Positions 59,401 to 64,000 of a stretch of 64,000 nt of DNA are shown here, in pieces (the stretch's first letter is position 1; every line of letters starts with the position of its first letter). The notes beneath the pieces are model-generated. The model made no database searches. It was given only the letters and a program-made list of their open reading frames with translations, and had not been told where the DNA came from. Made by a program: the position numbers and the translations under genes. This DNA is from Triops longicaudatus (lineage: Eukaryota; Arthropoda; Branchiopoda; Notostraca; Triopsidae), in the NCBI GenBank assembly GCA_022885665.1, contig JAGQDJ010000193.1:1-64000 (forward strand). Direction: 5' to 3'.

Positions 59401-62400
59401 GAAGGCACTGGATCACAAGAAAATCATGATTTTCTGCGAAAGTGTCAAAGAAGTTGAGTACGTGGCTGGTTTGGTAGAATTGCTGGGAGATAATTTTCCA
59501 GTTATAAAAGCTCATACCGGCATGACTAGAACGGATATTCATGGTAATTAATGCATTTGGTATATGATAGTATTTATCCTCGTTGTGTTTGACAATTAAG
59601 GTGTTTGTCAGAAGTGGGAGAAGTTGGCATTACGACAGTCGGCCGTATTGGTGACTATGGATGAAGTGTTGGCCACACTGGCTATCCAAAATGCAGAATT
59701 GCTTATTCATTATCACATCCCCAAAGAATCCAAAACAGAATTCGGCTTACGTCTAGCGACTGCCATAAAACATTTTAAAGTGAAGGCTTCTGAATCGAAT
59801 GTAACGATTTAACATGTATATCAACTTTCAGAATTACAGTGAGGTAATTTATAAAGGTTCCCGAGAGCGTGATTTTCATAACGGATGAAGTAACAGCTCA
59901 GCTTCCTACCATCGTCCGGTTTCTTCGTCGTACTAACGCACAAGTGGATCCGATTTTAAAAACACGATTGAGAGTAAGCTCTTTTTTTTCTTTTTTATTA
60001 AAAAAATACTGTATTAGATAATATGTAGAAAAGGTGCTTCTTTATAAAAAAAAGCCCTTTTTGGTATGTTAAGGTAAAATCGTCACTTTTGTTACAGGAA
60101 TATTTGACGGAGTCAGAAAGAAGCAAGAAAAGTTTGCAACTCTGTTTGAATACCAAACTGTGGGGCGTGTGTCAAGGAAAGTCGTGTCCTGAGCGCCATT
60201 ACGTTGTCAAAACGGTGGATGCGCCCATTTTGCCTACGTAAAAACTACTCCCATCAAAATTACCTTCCTAAAATAAGTGCTTTTTGAACTAGTTGTGGTG
60301 AGGTCATAATCTCTGTAAGCCATGTTGAGAGCGCCACTCGATACTACGCTCGCATCTTGCAACACATAAATTTGCAAGGAAAGGCACAGAAATTGGATGT
60401 ATTCGACAAGATACATTCCAGTATTGCTCAATACTATGCCGAACATAATCCTAAGTAAGATTTCAATTAAGTTTTTAAAGTTGTTTTGTAAATTCGTTTG
60501 GTTCTGTTAGACCTATTGGTGGGCAGTTAAGCGTGGGGACAGTTTGCGCTGTTCGGAAAGTTGCTCCTTTAACCGGAACTGTTAGCTACGAACGCGTTCA
60601 AGTCTTGCGAATATTCCGTGATACTCATAATCCTATCTTACCTGTAGAAATTGACGTCCAGTACATCGATCACGGCAAAATCCAGACTCAATCGGTAGTA
60701 CTTTCTTTAGTTACAGCTAATAATATCTAAAAGATTATATGTACATTTTTCTGTAAAAATTTGATTTAACAGTTCTGTGTTTTAACCGAAGCTTGTGTAT
60801 TTAAGTAATTCAGGAACTCTTTAGAAAGAGTAAGCTTTTGGTCTTCGAGTAATCTCAGATTTGATACTCGTGTGACACTGATTTATCATTATCAACGTAT
60901 TTCTTTTTAATTTTCGTGAATCACTGAAAGTTGTCTTATAGAAAAATCCTTTTCCGAAAAAGAAATCACATCAGTTAATGATTTGTTTTCAGCCGGATGA
61001 TTTGGTGTATCTGTGTCCTGAATTGGCCAGTCAACCTCCAGCGGTAGCGGAAATCGTTCTCCCTAATGTCAAACCCATCGATCGAGACGAGACGTGGAAT
61101 TATGAAGCTAGCAGTTACGTGAGATTGAAGGTTGCGAAAAAGGAGCTACGCGGAAAAGTTAGTTTATTTTTTTTTCTGCCTTACCGAACTGTTGAAATTT
61201 TTTATTAAACTAAAACGCTAACATTAATTACATAGATTAAACTAAGTCTGGGAAATGTGCTTTGGCTGGATCCTTTGGTGGTACAGTATCGGTTAGATAG
61301 TCACACCGTAGTGAACGAGTGGAACGTGAGCAGACAGTTGCTTTTCGAAGGGTGGGCCGAAACGAACCCTGTACACTTGGAAAAGCTATATACGTTTTGT
61401 GCTGCCGCGGAACTGCCCTTACCCGATTATACTCAATCAGGTTGGTATAGTTTATGTCAAATTTTTTTCCCCGTTATTTATTTTATTAGATGCGCTTACC
61501 AAGCATCTATGTATTTATTCTGTGTAACAAATTTACTCTAAAACATTTTGTCGTGGATAGTTTGCAAAGGTGGAACATGTACGGGAAGTACGGCCTTCTT
61601 ACCCGAAGGTGTAATAGAGGAGGTGCACGTATCGAGCATTGTCAGTCCGAGTTTGTTTTATATCCAGCGGACAACTTTTAGCCAATGGTATACTAACATG
61701 AAATCTCCATAAACTCGTCGTCTTGATGCCTTCTGTCTCTACAATAGCTTAGATGACTTGCAAGACGATATCGAGAACTACGTGGCCCATTTGACCAAAG
61801 CAAGCTTGAAGAAATCCAAAGTATTTGCAGGGCTAATATGCTTGGCGAAATTTTGTCTTGATGACTGGTATATAGGGCCTATACATATATATAAAAGGAA
61901 AAAGAAAAAAAGAAACAGACTGACAGAAGTATTTTTATTAACGACTATCCCTCCGTAGCTGGTACCGGGCACGAGTGTTAAAGATTGTACCTGGAACTGA
62001 AAACAAAGTACAAGTATTTTACTTGGATTTTGGCGACTTGGGCGAGGTGTTGCTCGAAGACTTGCGTTTCATTTCTGACAATTTTATTTTGAAACTGCCG
62101 TATCAAGTAAAGTTTCGGTCTCGAATGTTAATTTTTAAAATTATTTTTCTCATTATTTTGGATTACTATTTTTTAACTTTTAGGCCATTCCGTGCTCCTT
62201 AGCTGGGGTTTCTCCCATATTGGCTGATTGGAATAATGAAGCTGTAGACCTTTTCAAACACTGTACGCAAGAAGGGTTGATCTTTAAAACCTTACATTCT
62301 CGAGTAAGTTACCGATGTTCAGTGCGGATCTATTCAAGAAGGATTTTCGTTAGATGAGAAGGAAAAATGAAACCATGGAGGAGACAGTTTACGAGATTGG

Positions 62401-63828
62401 CCTGTATAGCGAAGATGGAAGAAATGTAGCAACGGTTCTCGTTGACAATGACGTAGCACGCATTAACGAAGAAGGGAGTCAGCACGTGGAATGGTTGGAA
62501 GACATTACAGTTGAATTGCTTCACCGGCAATCAGATATCGAAGATGGAAATGTCATGAGTGAGGATGATGAGAATTGGAAACTCGAGGATTCGCCGGACG
62601 CCGGAAATGCAGGAGGATTAGATTTTCTTGGAAATCCGTTGGCCTTCGTATCGGAAGCTCTGGTGAGATCGTTTATTTGATATCAGCTGCCAAATATTTG
62701 TGTTGATGTTCTTGTCTAAGTTTTAAAGTTTTCTCTACCTTCTTTGTCCATATGCGTGCAATTACCGTATTTTACCATTTTTTTATTATATAAATAACTT
62801 TTAATTACGTGTTTTAAGTTATTCGTTTACTTGGTTTTACTTTGGGTTTTACTATATAGACGTAATTTCTATCGAGATTTAATTATTTTAATGCCTTTCG
62901 ATTAAATTTCCAGGGGGAGAACTGTCCACCTGAACTAGTGAAATTGATGGAGTTGGAACGAAAGGCAATAAAACAAGAAAACATGGTGACGTACGCTAGT
63001 CAAACTGCAGTTGAAGAGGTTAATAACTCTACCGATACGCCCCCAGCGACTGCAGCTGTTGCGCAACCCGTCAAAACGGAGCAAAAGCCAAAACTCGGTG
63101 AAGGGTTTCTGGTGACCGCCGGTAGCAAGGCTAAGTCCATTGCAAAAGACAGGCTTGAAGCGCGTAGTCCTTCTGTAAAATGGGCTGATCTTAAGAGCGG
63201 CGTGAAGGTAACTGTACTTCTGACGGGACTGAAACATTACCGCTTTGTGAACACGCAGAGAAGTATCAGTTTCAGGTAATTGTGCTCTAGTTTGGAAGCT
63301 TTTTTATCGTGAATCATTGATTGCTAGAGCGATTGTGGGCGGAGTCAAGTACGTTCTAAGTGAGAAACTGTATGCCGACATTGATCCCGAAAAGTCACTG
63401 ACTCAGCTGCAGGGCTATGGCTTGGTTATACGTTTAGTGAAAGCAACTGAAGGTAACTAAGCTGAATTACATAAAAATGACTCTCAGATCCCTTTTTAGC
63501 ATCTTGGCCGCGGTTGCTAGAAGCGGACACAAAGATGCCGTGGCTGAAAGGGGATTTTGATGCTGGTTGCATTATGGAAGAGGAGCCAGATGAAATGCTC
63601 AGCTTAGAAGAGTGCCAGAAAAGGATGGGTAAGCAATGCAAATCTCTACTTACAAATTCACTTTACGATGATTGTTTCCTGTCAGACGAAATTAGAGCGA
63701 AGGGTGCTGGATGCGTCACGCACGGATCAGTCCTGGACTTCGATCCGGATAATGAGTCAGCGAATTCAGAGGAAGATAGCGACGAAGACCCAGCTTTGGA
63801 CGTGGTGGACAATTTTTTACTTGTCTGA
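55369..63828 (+). CDS. TDRD12: TDRD12-like Tudor/helicase/CS-domain protein (piRNA pathway)
   Basis: Twenty-six exons: 55369-55560, 55647-55897, 55964-56199, 56282-56388, 56480-56563, 57021-57674, 57881-58576, 58674-58826, 58879-59031, 59105-59333, 59391-59543, 59601-59779, 59857-59973, 60098-60237, 60293-60454, 60511-60694, 60993-61157, 61236-61440, 61561-61687, 61748-61867, 61959-62106, 62184-62303, 62354-62662, 62914-63275, 63328-63452, 63500-63828. Product 1899 aa. Tudor 1 about 60-145; Ser/Pro linker about 260-600; DEAD-type core about 650-1060; CCCH finger about 1075-1100 (WGVCQGKSCPERH); Tudor 2 about 1180-1290; Tudor 3 about 1420-1560 (WYRARVLKI, YLDFGD); CS domain about 1710-1800; acidic tail. 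ATPase motifs are altered: GPPGAKKT for Walker A, IEEAD for DEAD, no motif VI arginines. The family acts in germline piRNA biogenesis (BmTdrd12, fly Yb/SoYb). Confidence 0.9.
56406..56444. repeat. Poly-T tract, 39 nt, in TDRD12 intron 4
   Basis: Thirty-nine T residues within the 91-bp intron 56389-56479, upstream of two candidate acceptors. The near TTTTAG at 56445-56446 leads to an in-frame stop (TAG at 56477-56479). The next AG, at 56478-56479, keeps the frame and was used in the model. Confidence 0.85.
56663..56888. mobile_element. Putative TIR element in TDRD12 intron 5
   Basis: The 457-bp intron 56564-57020 contains TACAGTAAAGAC (56663-56674) and, inverted, GTCCACACTGTA (56877-56888), matching at 9 of 12 positions. 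The left end also carries a 14-nt direct repeat GACGTTCTATAAAG at 56649-56662 and 56672-56685. A CAGT terminus suggests a pogo/Tc1-type MITE. No coding content. Confidence 0.35.
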
Positions 63829-64000
63829 CAGAAATACTTTATATTCTCATGATTGTTTTTCATGTAATACGCGGATTCATTAATACATTTATGTGTAATA
63901 TGCGAAGAATATTTACGCTCTGATGTAGCATTTCATCGGTTCTTTAAAACTGGTTTTACTGCTTGTCAGCACTAAAATCTTATAAACTATCAACGTAAAT

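Noticed and set aside
1..64000. tRNA, rRNA or CRISPR array
   Set aside because: No cloverleaf with A/B boxes, rRNA core sequence or regularly spaced identical repeats was noticed on either strand. A tRNAscan/Infernal run would be needed to exclude small RNAs formally.

Overview
The window is nuclear DNA of an invertebrate animal. The genes are split by GT-AG introns, many only 50-100 bp long. They encode metazoan proteins (AP-1 gamma, alsin, TECPR1, a Venus kinase receptor, TDRD12). The AP-1 gamma trunk has a fly-like N-terminus and insect-like wording throughout, and Venus kinase receptors are absent from vertebrates. I infer an arthropod, perhaps a crustacean or another non-dipteran lineage, but the species cannot be read from the sequence. 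All exon models were built by hand. Wherever I checked, exon phases join and total coding lengths divide by three.

Layout, left to right. 1-3583: AT-rich with no supportable gene. 3584-4388 (-): a small secreted protein of unknown family. 4389-7408: spacer. 7409-13195 (-): CLINT1/epsinR in 11 exons. A single-exon TELO2 gene (8236-10731, -) lies entirely inside one CLINT1 intron on the same strand. 13397-15042 (-): a short DALRD3. 15457-21056 (-): TECPR1 in 17 exons, with a complete galectin domain. About 0.5 kb away, AP1G1 (21526-27106, +, 14 exons) starts in the opposite direction. 29214-35329 (+): an 18-exon receptor tyrosine kinase of the Venus kinase type, with an additional N-terminal solute-binding-like domain. 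It converges on ACOT13 (35715-36272, -). After 3.5 kb of repeat-bearing spacer come SNRK (39750-44160, +), ALS2/alsin (47239-53277, +) and the 26-exon piRNA-pathway helicase-like gene TDRD12 (55369-63828, +).

Functional themes. CLINT1 and AP-1 gamma are direct partners at the trans-Golgi/endosome. TECPR1 (autophagosome-lysosome) and alsin (Rab5 activation) also act on endolysosomal membranes, so four of eleven genes share one cell-biological area. There is no evidence of co-regulation beyond the TECPR1/AP1G1 head-to-head arrangement. The most notable points are the two-sensor receptor kinase, the nested intronless TELO2, the galectin domain in TECPR1, and the degraded ATPase motifs of TDRD12. 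Spacers and larger introns carry short non-autonomous repeats, including pogo-like TIR fragments. I saw no rRNA, tRNA or CRISPR array.
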